Shown here: positions 10,009 to 19,034 of the stretch, piece after piece
Position numbering within the stretch: position 1 is the first letter of the stretch
Layout of the letters: every line of letters begins with the position of its first letter
Assembly (NCBI GenBank): GCA_008690995.1
Contig: VRMN01000002.1
Span: 1,178,001-1,242,000 of the forward strand
Direction of reading: 5' to 3'
DNA from: Porphyridium purpureum
Lineage: Eukaryota > Rhodophyta > Bangiophyceae > Porphyridiales > Porphyridiaceae
Length of the DNA: 64,000 nt
Made by a program: the position numbers and the translations under genes
The notes under the pieces: model-generated
Database searches by the model: none
Seen by the model: the letters and a program-made list of their open reading frames with translations, nothing else
What the model was told of the DNA's origin: nothing

Positions 10009-12675
10009 ATGCAGGGTCCCTCAGCGATGAGCGTGTCGGCGGGCGACGCGCATGGGAACGGTCATGCGCAGAATGGTCATGCCGCAATGCATGGGAACGG
10101 CAAGAGCGCGAAGATGGTGGAAGCGGAACTCGCAGGAGAGGGCGAGCCAGAAGGGTTCACCGATATGGATGTGCTCAAGGGAGAGGATGCGGACGCATTT
10201 TCCGTGCACTCGGGAGACGAGGGTCACTTCTCAGACGATGATGAAACTGCGGCATCTCTCTTGCTGGGCGACCAGTCCTTCACCCGGCTGGAAACCATTT
10301 CGGCGCGTGTCATCTCGAGGCTTGTGCTGATGGATAACTTTATATATTTGCTGGCTCTGATCTACACGCTGACTTTTATTGTTCTGCTGAACACGAAGCT
10401 GTCCAGTGAGTTTCCGCTCGGCGCAACGGGTGACTCGGTGACGGTAGCGAGGCTGGACCTCGATGGAAACAATGCGGCTCTTTACGTCGACATCGCGATC
10501 AAGCTTCTATGCTTTGGGATTTGTTTCGTCATGACCATCATTTTCACCGTGCGCGTCTTCAGACTTTCGTCAAAGCAGAGACAGTTTGAGCAGTTCTGGG
10601 TTATTTTCCTGGGATGGGCCGCATCGACCTATCTGATGCCGTACGAGTCGATCATCAGCTTGATAGACTTGACTCAGTTGGACAACTTTACTCGAAACCC
10701 ACTGGAAGAGCTCGAGCAAAATATTGTGTACGCTGTGCGCCTTTTTGCTTTCACCATGGCCACGGTTTTCTACATCTGGGGTACGGCTCATTCGTATCGA
10801 CTACTTCGGGGTCGGTTGACGTACGTCTTCTACGTCCCAAAGTTGCTCGTCGTCTACACGTATGTGGTGTTGCAAATGAGTGCTAACTTTGCTCTGGACA
10901 CGCAGGTATCGCCTGTGCCGTTTACCACCTTCTTTGCAATGTGCAAACAGCTGGCCCAGGGCAAGATTTTGGGCGAGACCATTTACCTGGACTATGCGGT
11001 CATTTACACCGTTGTCCTGACGGTATACGAGCTGCTCGTCGTGTTGTGGGTGGTCCGTGACATTGTGGTGACCCGCAAGGTGCTGAATCGTGTAAGCTAT
11101 GTGCGCTTCCGCACAAAGCAAATTGGATTCCGCTTCTTCCTGTATGACACGCTCACCTTTTACGGCATGTTCTGGTTGGTTTACTTCTTGCTGTGCGTCG
11201 CCGTGCCTGTGGGCACCCAGATTCTTTCATCTTTCGGCGGCCTCACGGCTTTCGACTCTCCCGTGATTCTCTATCGTGCCGATCCGGTGCTTGCTTCTAC
11301 GGACCTCATTCTTCTCGTGTACGTGTTGACCGAAATGTTTGTCAAATTGCCTGCGGATGCGCGCGGCATCAAGGGCTGGTTCAAGTCGCAGCCGCCAGCG
11401 CCCGCAGAGACGACCGACTCAAACATGCCGATTTCGTACCGCAAGCGCGAAAGCGTTTCATTTTCTGGTGTATTCGAAGATCTGGGTGCCAACACGTTTG
11501 TGATGCAAACGCATGTGATGCTTTTCAACTTTGCGTGGTATGTGTACTACCATGGCACTAAGAAAGCAGAGAACTTCAAGCTCGAGAAGGACACCTTTGA
11601 CTTTACGATCAGTAAGCTGATTCAGCATAAGGCGACAGACACAAACGCTATTGTTGTGGATGGCTCGGACCGCATCATCGTGTCGTTCAGAGGAACAACA
11701 TCGGCCAAGAACCTCAAAACTGATATTGCAATTAAGCTTCGGCGACTGGATGCAACGATTCCAACCGCGCGCGACGAAGCGCGCATTGGCTTTGCGGAGG
11801 ATCTGCAGTGGGTGTATGAGAACCCCTTGTACACCAAGGGCAGGTTGCATCAGGGTTTCAGTGAGGCGTACCAGGCCGTTGCCGAGGCCGTGCTTATCGA
11901 GGTGCGTGACTTGTACAAGGCCAAGCGCCGGCCAGTGTTCTTGACGGGTCACTCGCTTGGTGGATGCCTCGCCACACTCTGCAGCTTGGATTTGGCTCTT
12001 TCTCTAGGGCTTGGTAAGCGTGAGCTCTTTGTGTCGACCTTTGGCTCGCCGCGACTGGGCAATGCACAATTTCGTGAACTGTACAATCAGATTGTGCCAA
12101 TTCACTGGCGCTTTGCGTTGACTCCGGATTTGGTGACAAAGCTGCCCAAAATAGGGTACAAGCACTGCGGGAAAAAGGTGCTGGTGACCACGGGTGGGGA
12201 GCTCTTTCTCGACCCGAACGCGCTTGAACTCAAAATCTGGCACGGAGAGACGGCGAGTGTGCTGTATCATCGAAAGGCCAGTTATCTGCTTGCGATTCGT
12301 GGCTGGTGCGAGCTGCATCACGGCGACGAGTACGTTCCGCCTTTCTGGGCTTGGCCCGTGGGACCTGAAGATTCGAAACGTTTTGAGTCGCTTGGGCAGC
12401 GAAGCTCAAACTCATCCGTTCGCTCCCGAAGCACAGCAAGTAAGAAGAGTCACACGGATCAGTACCGGCTCTTGGCGCGCGACTCGCTTCTGAACAAGCT
12501 TGATGGCAATGCGGCGTATGGTGCACCGGTTGCCGCACCAAAGCAGGACGACGTGTTTGATCAGTGGGCGCGTCTTACGCGACGACTATTGATTACGGGG
12601 ATGCCGAGTGCTTCAGGCGAGACGAAACGCGAAAAGAAATCGCCGAGAGCGTCACCGAGGAATGCGCCTAGATAG
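10009..12675 (+). CDS. Class 3 lipase fused to a multi-pass (Wntless/GOST-like) membrane domain
   Basis: An 888-residue protein with two halves. After a hydrophilic N-terminus (to about residue 95), residues about 105-455 hold seven or so membrane segments with extramembrane stretches. The arrangement and segments such as FRTKQIGFRFFLYD recall the Wntless/GOST seven-helix fold. Residues about 500-780 form an alpha/beta-hydrolase of the lipase class 3 type: oxyanion strand IVSFRGTTSAKN, nucleophile elbow TGHSLGGCLAT, likely Asp in TPDLVTKLP, and likely His in ELHHGDEY. It probably cleaves acylglycerols or phospholipids at a membrane. The last 100 residues are Ser- and Lys-rich. The start is the first ATG after the purine-rich leader. 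The lipase call is firm; the membrane-domain homology is tentative. Confidence 0.85.
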   Translation: MQGPSAMSVSAGDAHGNGHAQNGHAAMHGNGKSAKMVEAELAGEGEPEGFTDMDVLKGEDADAFSVHSGDEGHFSDDDETAASLLLGDQSFTRLETISARVISRLVLMDNFIYLLALIYTLTFIVLLNTKLSSEFPLGATGDSVTVARLDLDGNNAALYVDIAIKLLCFGICFVMTIIFTVRVFRLSSKQRQFEQFWVIFLGWAASTYLMPYESIISLIDLTQLDNFTRNPLEELEQNIVYAVRLFAFTMATVFYIWGTAHSYRLLRGRLTYVFYVPKLLVVYTYVVLQMSANFALDTQVSPVPFTTFFAMCKQLAQGKILGETIYLDYAVIYTVVLTVYELLVVLWVVRDIVVTRKVLNRVSYVRFRTKQIGFRFFLYDTLTFYGMFWLVYFLLCVAVPVGTQILSSFGGLTAFDSPVILYRADPVLASTDLILLVYVLTEMFVKLPADARGIKGWFKSQPPAPAETTDSNMPISYRKRESVSFSGVFEDLGANTFVMQTHVMLFNFAWYVYYHGTKKAENFKLEKDTFDFTISKLIQHKATDTNAIVVDGSDRIIVSFRGTTSAKNLKTDIAIKLRRLDATIPTARDEARIGFAEDLQWVYENPLYTKGRLHQGFSEAYQAVAEAVLIEVRDLYKAKRRPVFLTGHSLGGCLATLCSLDLALSLGLGKRELFVSTFGSPRLGNAQFRELYNQIVPIHWRFALTPDLVTKLPKIGYKHCGKKVLVTTGGELFLDPNALELKIWHGETASVLYHRKASYLLAIRGWCELHHGDEYVPPFWAWPVGPEDSKRFESLGQRSSNSSVRSRSTASKKSHTDQYRLLARDSLLNKLDGNAAYGAPVAAPKQDDVFDQWARLTRRLLITGMPSASGETKREKKSPRASPRNAPR

Positions 12676-12749
12676 GAGAAAAGAATGAAACCTTGGATTC
12701 ATCGTGCGTATAATTGGTCGTCGAGTCATGTTTCTACACGGAATGCTTA

Positions 12750-14045
12750 TCACTTTGGAATACGTTCTAACGCAGCAAGAATCTGCTGGACAGCTTGTCT
12801 TGCGGCAGACCGTGCAGAGAGGTCGCCTGTTCGGACGTGCATTTCGGCTCCCTTCAAAATCTGTTGCAGAGAGGTCGACGAGTGCGATGGCAGGCTGCGC
12901 CTAAGCTCGACTGCAAGTTCATTCCAAAATGCTGCAACTAGGCTCGAATGGTGGGATGTGTCCTCCGACTCGTCAGTGTCCTTCTGGAAAGTGGTCTTTG
13001 CCTTCCGCGCCGTGGTGGCCATCTCAAGAATTTCGGGCCATAGCGTCTCTGGGGTGTAGATGTTGTCATCTGTGTATCCTGGTGCTGCAGAATCATGCAC
13101 GCTGGAGCTGCTCAAGAGCACGCGCTTTTTGGCATATACATGCTTACTGAGCATGGCCAAGGCGCTCTCGTACATATGCCGAGTATGTGACGCTTCGCGC
13201 ACGTGGTCACCATCGGCCTTATTCACGATAACCATATCCACGAGCTCCAAAAGACCACGCTTGGATGCCTGCAATTCGTCACCACTGTTGAAGCTCACCA
13301 GAAGGAGTAGCACATCCACAATATCAGCGACAAAGGCTTCACTCTGCCCCACACCCACGGTCTCAACGAGAATGGTGCCGTAACCAGCAAGCTCGGCCAC
13401 CTGGATAAGGTCTGCTGTGGACGGAGCCAGCCCGCCATACGCGCCTCGAGACGCGGAGGCACGAACAAATGCGCGCGGGTGTGTTGCCAGCTCGGGCATT
13501 CGAGCAACATCACCAAGAATGGCGCCGTGTGTCCGTGGGCTTGACGGATCGACGGCCAAAACACACACAGAGTTCCAGCCAGAGTCAGACTCGGGTCCCT
13601 GGTCCTGTCCGTCGAACCGAGAGTCCAAGGCAAGAATGTGCATCGCGAGACGCTGAATGAAGCACGACTTGCCTGTCGCGGACACATTAGCCCATGCCGC
13701 ACGCAAACACCAGTCGGACAATTCTAGTTAATACTGAACCAGCTGAACCAAGACAAACCTGCCGAGGGCGCATTACGTACCAGCGACATGTCAAGTTTGA
13801 AGAGTGAAAGGGAGAGACTTCCTCGAAACTGAGACCACTCCAAACGTACCCACGCCAGGCGTACCGCTGACGCCAATCTTGAGCGCTCGGTTCGGCCGGC
13901 GCAAGCTCGCGTGCGTTTCTCGCAGCTGTTGCATAAGCGCTTGCGCGCGCGCCAAGTGCTCAGGATGATCTGACTCCATCAGCGTCATCGCTTGCGCCAC
14001 AGCGCGAGGCACGCGCCGCATCACGCGCGCAGCCAACTCCTGCAT
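12750..14045 (-). CDS. MMAA: MeaB/ArgK-type GTPase, methylmalonyl-CoA mutase chaperone (two exons)
   Basis: G3E GTPase that loads and protects B12-dependent methylmalonyl-CoA mutase, mitochondrial in animals. Exons are 13850-14045 and 12750-13672, giving 372 residues. The 177-base intron (GTACGT...ACAG) cuts the P-loop codon for the last Gly of SGTPGVGKS. Joining restores the standard motif and the frame. Other MeaB signatures are AVDPSS, GAILGDVARM, RASASRGAYGGLA, LVETVGVGQSE, GDELQASKRG and VNKADGD. The ATG at 14045 (MQELAARV) follows a GA-rich leader. The frame stays open upstream to an ATG at 14186 whose Arg-rich product could be a mitochondrial presequence, so the start is uncertain. It implies a B12-dependent mutase elsewhere in the genome. 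Confidence 0.88.
13673..13849 (-). other. Spliceosomal intron of the MeaB-like gene
   Basis: A 177-base intron with GTACGT donor and ACAG acceptor on the minus strand. It lies in phase 1 inside the P-loop codon. The fit of both flanks to the MeaB family is exact, so the splice sites are well supported. Confidence 0.85.
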
Positions 14046-14050
14046 TTCCA

Positions 14051-14142
14051 GTCTCTCTCTCTCTCTCTCTCTGCCTCTCTGCCTCTCTGCCTCTCTCTGC
14101 CTCTCTGCCTCTCTGCCGCTCTCTCCTCTCCTCTCTCCTCTC
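14051..14142. repeat. (CT)n / (GA)n microsatellite
   Basis: Runs of CT broken by GCCT. On the minus strand this is a GA-rich tract directly before the MeaB-like start codon. It can be read as an Arg/Glu repeat if the upstream ATG at 14186 is used. Confidence 0.9.
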
Positions 14143-14190
14143 CTGTTCCCTCCTCGCCACCTTGCACACACCCGCCATAATCTCATGTGA

Positions 14191-14196
14191 CTGTAC
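14191..14196. promoter_or_regulatory. CTGTAC motif upstream of the MeaB-like gene
   Basis: A CTGTAC copy about 145 bases before the chosen start, followed by a second TGTAG-TAC core. It is the same motif seen upstream of many genes in this window. Confidence 0.35.
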
Positions 14197-14267
14197 TTGT
14201 AGTACAAATCTCTGCCGCTTCATTTTTGAACGTGAAACATTTCAACCACCATGTACTTAAATAATGA

Positions 14268-14630
14268 TGTGATGACATCGCTGTACGCCCCAACGGCGAG
14301 ACCGGCAGCGGTTCGGTCCTTGTCACCAGGGCGCCGCAACCGGTCGGGCTGGATGGAGACGCTCCGTTGGGGCAGCTAGTTCGCCCGACGGCGAAGACGC
14401 GGGAGGGGGCGCGACCCCTCACCTCCACTCGGGCGACCCCTCCGCAGGGCCGTGCCCGCACGGCAGAAGCGAAGTGCAGTCCAGCGGCTCTATTTAAGCG
14501 CCAGCCTCCTCTCGCCTGGCGACTCGGCACCACTTAGAGATAGGGCTTAGAGGTAAGGTCTTTCGGTTTAGTAAAAGAGAATGGCCTTCTACTACAATCC
14601 GCACCACGGCGCTGCCTCTACCTCTCATGA
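14268..14630 (+). repeat. 5' LTR
   Basis: It begins TGTGATGAC and ends TCATGA. It holds a TATTTAAG box near 14490, a likely promoter for the element, and a CTGTAC copy at 14281-14286 like those in host promoters. The polyprotein ATG (14581) lies inside it. The end was set by comparison with the 3' copy and by the flanking duplication. Confidence 0.93.
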
Positions 14631-17600
14631 GGTTATGAGCCCAGCCTATGTGCTGCGGGCAGACTGCGCCAATTACCCCACGTGGAGTATCAGGATGAAA
14701 CTGATGCTTTGCCAGAAAGAGGTTTGGGGAGTCGTCGGGGGTGGGATTTCTGTGGAGTCGGACGGGTTTTCTATCAAGGATGAGAAAGCTAAAGGGCTTA
14801 TCGGGGCCCTGGTTGATGAGATGCTGATGCACGTGGTTGCCGACGCGGGCTCATCTAAAGAGGCATGGGAGCGGCTTGAAGGTATGTCCAAGTCGGCAGC
14901 GCCAACATACGAGCGCGAGCTCCGCAGGAACTTGGCAAACTTTGGTGAGCATGCTGGGAAAGCAGTAGGGGAACTGCTTGGTCTGATGACAATGCTCCGC
15001 CGGGAGCTCGGCGCTCTGGGAGTCGAATTGTCTGAGCCTGAATATGTCCATGCCTTATTCGAGGCGCTTCCGGACGATTTTGCAGCCGCTGAACAAGCAT
15101 GGATTGCTGGTGGTGGAGTGGCTGGAATTGAGAGCATTCAGTCGATGCTGCTCGCGATCGAGCGCCAGGTAGGCAGGCGCAAGGGTGCCGCGATCGGGGG
15201 CGCACACGAACGGTCGCTCTTCGCGGGGCAGACGGATGCCCAGCGCTCGAATGTAAGGCGGGCGAAGTTCGACGGCTCTTGCTGGGACTGTGGAAAATCC
15301 GGGCATACGCGCCGGAACTGCACTCGTCGAGCGCGCGGCAATGCGACAGCCACAGAGGAAGAGGGAGGCACCAAGTCGAACGAGATTGCTATGTTTGCGC
15401 TAAACACCGTAAAGCGTTCGTACGCTGACGCTGTACGCGGGGGCAAGAGGCTTTGGATTCTTGATTCCGGTGCCTCTGCGCACATGACGGGGTGTGTGCA
15501 ACTGCTCTCGAACGTTCGACCATGCAATCATAAGATAAGGACCGCGAACAATGGCGAGATGGAGGCTACAGCAGCCGGAGACGCGCAGGTTGAAGGCCTA
15601 CATCTCCGCAATGTCCTTTATGTTCCAGGACTAGCGCTGGATCTGATATCAATCCCGAAGTTGGCGGCTGAAGGTGCCAAGGTAATGTTCGAAGAAGGAA
15701 AGTGCCTGGTCGAGGACAAGGGCGAGACGACTGTGAGCACACTACGCGACGGGTTATATGCACTGTCTGCCAAGGATCATTCGCCGATGTCAGCGGGCGG
15801 GATCAGCAGCCAGCTGCTGCATGAGAGGCTATGCCATCCGTACGATAGATCTCTGCCATGTGAGATATGCATACTGGCAAAGAGCACAAGGCGTTCATTT
15901 CCGCCAAACGATAGTCGTGCTTCAGTGCCTCTTGAAGTCCTACACTCTGATGTTCTCGAAGTGACTCCGCGAGGCGCGAAAGGAGAACGTTACTTGGTAA
16001 CTCTGGTGGACGATGCCACAGGATTGTCAGCTTGCACTCCCATTCACCGGAAAAGTCAGACCGGTGCTGTACTAATGGCTATGGTATCAATGATGGAGAC
16101 AGCTTGCAAGCAACAGACGAAGACTCTCCGCACAGACAGGGGTACGGAGTACATGAACTTCGCGGTGCGAGAGTGGGCAGCGGCGCGTGATATATCTTTG
16201 AGACCGAGCCCTGCTTACGTCCCAGAAATGAATGGACGTGCTGAACGTTTCAACAGAACCCTCCTCGAAAAGGTACGGGCGGTTGTTCTCGCCAAGAACA
16301 TCAGTAAGGACCTTTGGCCGGAGTTAGCTCCGGCGGTATGCTACGTGCTAAACCGTTCAATGAACTCACGAGGACAGATTCCTATTGCGGTTGCCTGTGG
16401 CGAATCCAGCAGCACCGAGCATTTGCGCGTGCTTGGGTCACCGGCCTACGTCTTTGAGCCAGGACCAGAGAAACTTGATGCCCGCGCCCAGAAAGGGGTG
16501 TTGGTAGGGTACGGAAAGCGACATAAAGTGTATCGCATTCTCTTGAATGGCAGCGTGAGGGAGGTCACCAACGTGCGCATCCAAGAGAAAGAGCGCTTCG
16601 CAGAAACAATGGTCGGTCCTCCCGGCATTGATATACTCAGCGACGAGTCTGAGCCGTTGCACGAGGAGACTAATGGCAATCAAACGTCGCAGATCGAGGA
16701 GGGACCGCATACTGTTGAAAGAGAAGATGTAGAGCCTGCAACGAACGAGTGGACCTTTGAGGAAGATCTATCACTTGCGTCCGGCCTGCACGCGCTTGGC
16801 TGGGGAGAATGGAATAGGATTGTGGCGCGCGATGAGTTAAGGGGCCGCAGCGCTATCGATGCAGAAAGACGTGCCGAAGTGCTCGGCATCACGCACGATA
16901 ACGCGGCTGAGATACTCAACGATCTGTTCCCAGGGCAAAGTGCATTAGTAGCAGAACTGATCACGGACAAGATCACGTTGAACTCTAAGGCGGCAAGCCA
17001 GGCCGTGAAACGTGAGCTAGACGCTGTGATGTCCATGCACGTCTTTGATCCAAAGAAAGTGGTAGAGTTCCGTGAAGCAAGTACCGACCCGAGCGCTCAA
17101 TTCGTGCGCGGAAAGATGATAGTCGCACGCAAGAATGTTGAACAGGATACATCGCAACAGCTACTTAAAGCTCGTTTGGTTGCACAAGGGTGTGTTCTTT
17201 TTAATGGCAGTGGGCACCTCGTTCGAGACGACGATTTTCAGTACGAGCGACCAATCGGACTCCGCTCATCGCGGTATGTGCTCGCTCATGGCAGAGCGGC
17301 AGGAGATCTTGCTAAGTTCGATGTCGATTCTGCGTATCTCTCGGCAGACTTACGCGGCCCGCGCACATATCTTGAGCTGCCTGAAAGCGTGCGACCGGAT
17401 GCCTGGGCAGGATTTGAGCGGCCAGTCGTTCCATTGCAGAAAGCATTGCCCGGACTGCCGCGTTCCGGCGCAGACTTCGGCGCGGAGGCTAGACGCCGAC
17501 TCACCGAACGCGGTTGGCATCAAACGCAGAGCGATATGAACCTTTACCACAAGGTTTTCGAAAGCGCCGACGTCCTGCTCGCGTTGTACGTAGATGACGG

Positions 17601-18936
17601 CCTCTTGGCAGGTGACATTTCGGCATTGGGCTTCGCCATACAAGAAATGCTCGAGCTTTTTAAAATCTCAAAGCCGGTACAGCGTATATCCGAGAACGGC
17701 AGGGTGGATTTTTTGGGAATGCGCGTGCGCGCAGAAAATCAAAACGAGTGGGTTCTGGACAGTGCCGACTACTGCGCACTTTTCGTTAAGGACGCCATGA
17801 AAAAGCTCGGATACAAGGAAGTAGGCAAACATCGCATCGCTCGGAAGGTGCATACCCCACTTCATGATGAGGTGGTGGAACCCGCGACTGCTTCTGACTC
17901 AACATGCTGCGAGCCATGGGTGCGGAGTTTGATTGGGCAACTGATGTGGCTGGCCAGAGCAGGGCGCCCAGATGTTGCGCACGCCGCGGCATGGATTGCT
18001 AGACACGTCGACGCGTGGAACGATGCAGCTGCAATGGCTCTTGACCGTACCGTGCGTTACCTAGCCTGGCATACGAATCTCGGAATCCCGTTCAAGCGGC
18101 CACAGGTAACGACGAAGCAGGGCCTTTCGATGGCGCAAGTGGATGCTTATAGCGACGCAGATTACGCGGGCTGCTTGAAAACTCGGAAGTCAACCTCTGG
18201 GTTCCTGGTATTTGCGCGGGTGGGTGAAGTGGATTATCTGATTGATTGGCATTCGAGCCGACAGCGAGCTTGCAGCACAAGTACCACAGAATCCGAACTC
18301 GCGGCATTAACGCACACTGTAAAACTGGGTGTGATGCCGATTCTGCTTCTCCAAGAGCATATGCGAAAACAAGCAAGAGAATCATGCCATGCAAAGCCGC
18401 TCACCCCGATCGTTCGATGCGACAACGAAGCCGCGGTCGCGAGCGTGAAGAAGGGATGGTCCGACAAGCTCCTGCACATGACAAAGACGCACGGCGTCGA
18501 ACTCGCATGGCTTCATGAGCTCACAGAGCAGACCAAGAATCTCTTGTTGATGAGAGTAGGAACCAAGCAAAATACCGCGGATATGATGACAAAGGCGCTG
18601 AGCGCAGACAAATTTGGTCTTCATCGAGGACGAATCCTGTGTGTTGCGGCGTCCAGCGAGGGGGCGTGTGATGACATCGCTGTACGCCCCAACGGCGAGA
18701 CCGGCAGCGGTTCGGTCCTTGTCACCAGGGCGCCGCAACCGGTCGGGCTGGATGGAGACGCTCCGTTGGGGCAGCTAGTTCGCCCGACGGCGAAGACGCG
18801 GGAGGGGGCGCGACCCCTCACCTCCACTCGGGCGACCCCTCCGCAGGGCCGTGCCCGCACGGCAGAAGCGAAGTGCAGTCCAGCGGCTCTATTTAAGCGC
18901 CAGCCTCCTCTCGCCTGGCGACTCGGCACCACTTAG
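14581..18936 (+). CDS. Copia-type Gag-Pol polyprotein with an internal Myb/SANT-like module
   Basis: A 1451-residue polyprotein. Gag occupies about residues 1-225, with a CCHC zinc knuckle (CWDCGKSGHTRRNC) at 234-247. The protease DSGA is near 295. The integrase zinc region is near 418-440 and the catalytic core about 455-600 (HSDVLE, RTDRGTEY, NGRAERFNRT). Residues about 724-770 read as a Myb/SANT repeat (WTFEED, then GWGEWNRIV, RGRSAIDAERR). Reverse transcriptase is about 810-1060, with the YVDDGLL box near 1003. RNase H is about 1150-1340 (DADYAGC, TESELAAL, RCDNEAAV). The frame starts inside the 5' LTR and stops inside the 3' LTR. Gag and Pol appear to share one frame, as in many copia elements. 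Confidence 0.95.
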   Translation: MAFYYNPHHGAASTSHEVMSPAYVLRADCANYPTWSIRMKLMLCQKEVWGVVGGGISVESDGFSIKDEKAKGLIGALVDEMLMHVVADAGSSKEAWERLEGMSKSAAPTYERELRRNLANFGEHAGKAVGELLGLMTMLRRELGALGVELSEPEYVHALFEALPDDFAAAEQAWIAGGGVAGIESIQSMLLAIERQVGRRKGAAIGGAHERSLFAGQTDAQRSNVRRAKFDGSCWDCGKSGHTRRNCTRRARGNATATEEEGGTKSNEIAMFALNTVKRSYADAVRGGKRLWILDSGASAHMTGCVQLLSNVRPCNHKIRTANNGEMEATAAGDAQVEGLHLRNVLYVPGLALDLISIPKLAAEGAKVMFEEGKCLVEDKGETTVSTLRDGLYALSAKDHSPMSAGGISSQLLHERLCHPYDRSLPCEICILAKSTRRSFPPNDSRASVPLEVLHSDVLEVTPRGAKGERYLVTLVDDATGLSACTPIHRKSQTGAVLMAMVSMMETACKQQTKTLRTDRGTEYMNFAVREWAAARDISLRPSPAYVPEMNGRAERFNRTLLEKVRAVVLAKNISKDLWPELAPAVCYVLNRSMNSRGQIPIAVACGESSSTEHLRVLGSPAYVFEPGPEKLDARAQKGVLVGYGKRHKVYRILLNGSVREVTNVRIQEKERFAETMVGPPGIDILSDESEPLHEETNGNQTSQIEEGPHTVEREDVEPATNEWTFEEDLSLASGLHALGWGEWNRIVARDELRGRSAIDAERRAEVLGITHDNAAEILNDLFPGQSALVAELITDKITLNSKAASQAVKRELDAVMSMHVFDPKKVVEFREASTDPSAQFVRGKMIVARKNVEQDTSQQLLKARLVAQGCVLFNGSGHLVRDDDFQYERPIGLRSSRYVLAHGRAAGDLAKFDVDSAYLSADLRGPRTYLELPESVRPDAWAGFERPVVPLQKALPGLPRSGADFGAEARRRLTERGWHQTQSDMNLYHKVFESADVLLALYVDDGLLAGDISALGFAIQEMLELFKISKPVQRISENGRVDFLGMRVRAENQNEWVLDSADYCALFVKDAMKKLGYKEVGKHRIARKVHTPLHDEVVEPATASDSTCCEPWVRSLIGQLMWLARAGRPDVAHAAAWIARHVDAWNDAAAMALDRTVRYLAWHTNLGIPFKRPQVTTKQGLSMAQVDAYSDADYAGCLKTRKSTSGFLVFARVGEVDYLIDWHSSRQRACSTSTTESELAALTHTVKLGVMPILLLQEHMRKQARESCHAKPLTPIVRCDNEAAVASVKKGWSDKLLHMTKTHGVELAWLHELTEQTKNLLLMRVGTKQNTADMMTKALSADKFGLHRGRILCVAASSEGACDDIAVRPNGETGSGSVLVTRAPQPVGLDGDAPLGQLVRPTAKTREGARPLTSTRATPPQGRARTAEAKCSPAALFKRQPPLAWRLGTT
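14631..14646 (+). other. Primer binding site matching a tRNA-iMet half molecule
   Basis: GGTTATGAGCCCAGCC directly follows the 5' LTR. It is complementary to the anticodon-arm region of an initiator Met tRNA (CAU anticodon within CUCAUAACC), not to a tRNA 3' end. This is the priming mode known for Drosophila copia, which uses a 5' tRNA half. It overlaps the coding frame. Confidence 0.75.
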
Positions 18937-19029
18937 AGATAGGGCTTAGAGGTAAGGTCTTTCGGTTTAGTAAAAGAGAATGGCCTTCTACTACAATCCG
19001 CACCACGGCGCTGCCTCTACCTCTCATGA
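18667..19029 (+). repeat. 3' LTR
   Basis: Copy of the 5' LTR with the same length and no difference seen by eye. It is preceded by a purine-rich GAGGGGGCG that probably is the polypurine tract. It contains a second copy of the polyprotein ATG region and the polyprotein stop codon. Confidence 0.93.
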
Positions 19030-19034
19030 AATGA

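Larger units (their letters stand above)
14268..19029 (+). mobile_element. Ty1/copia LTR retrotransposon, looks whole
   Basis: A 4.76-kb element with two 363-base LTRs (14268-14630 and 18667-19029) in which I see no difference by eye. It is flanked by a 5-base duplication AATGA (14263-14267 and 19030-19034). One long polyprotein frame carries gag, protease, integrase, reverse transcriptase and RNase H in copia order. Matching LTRs and intact ends point to a very recent insertion. It sits in the shared upstream region of the MeaB-like and ubinuclein genes. It looks whole; whether it is active cannot be judged from sequence alone. Confidence 0.96.
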
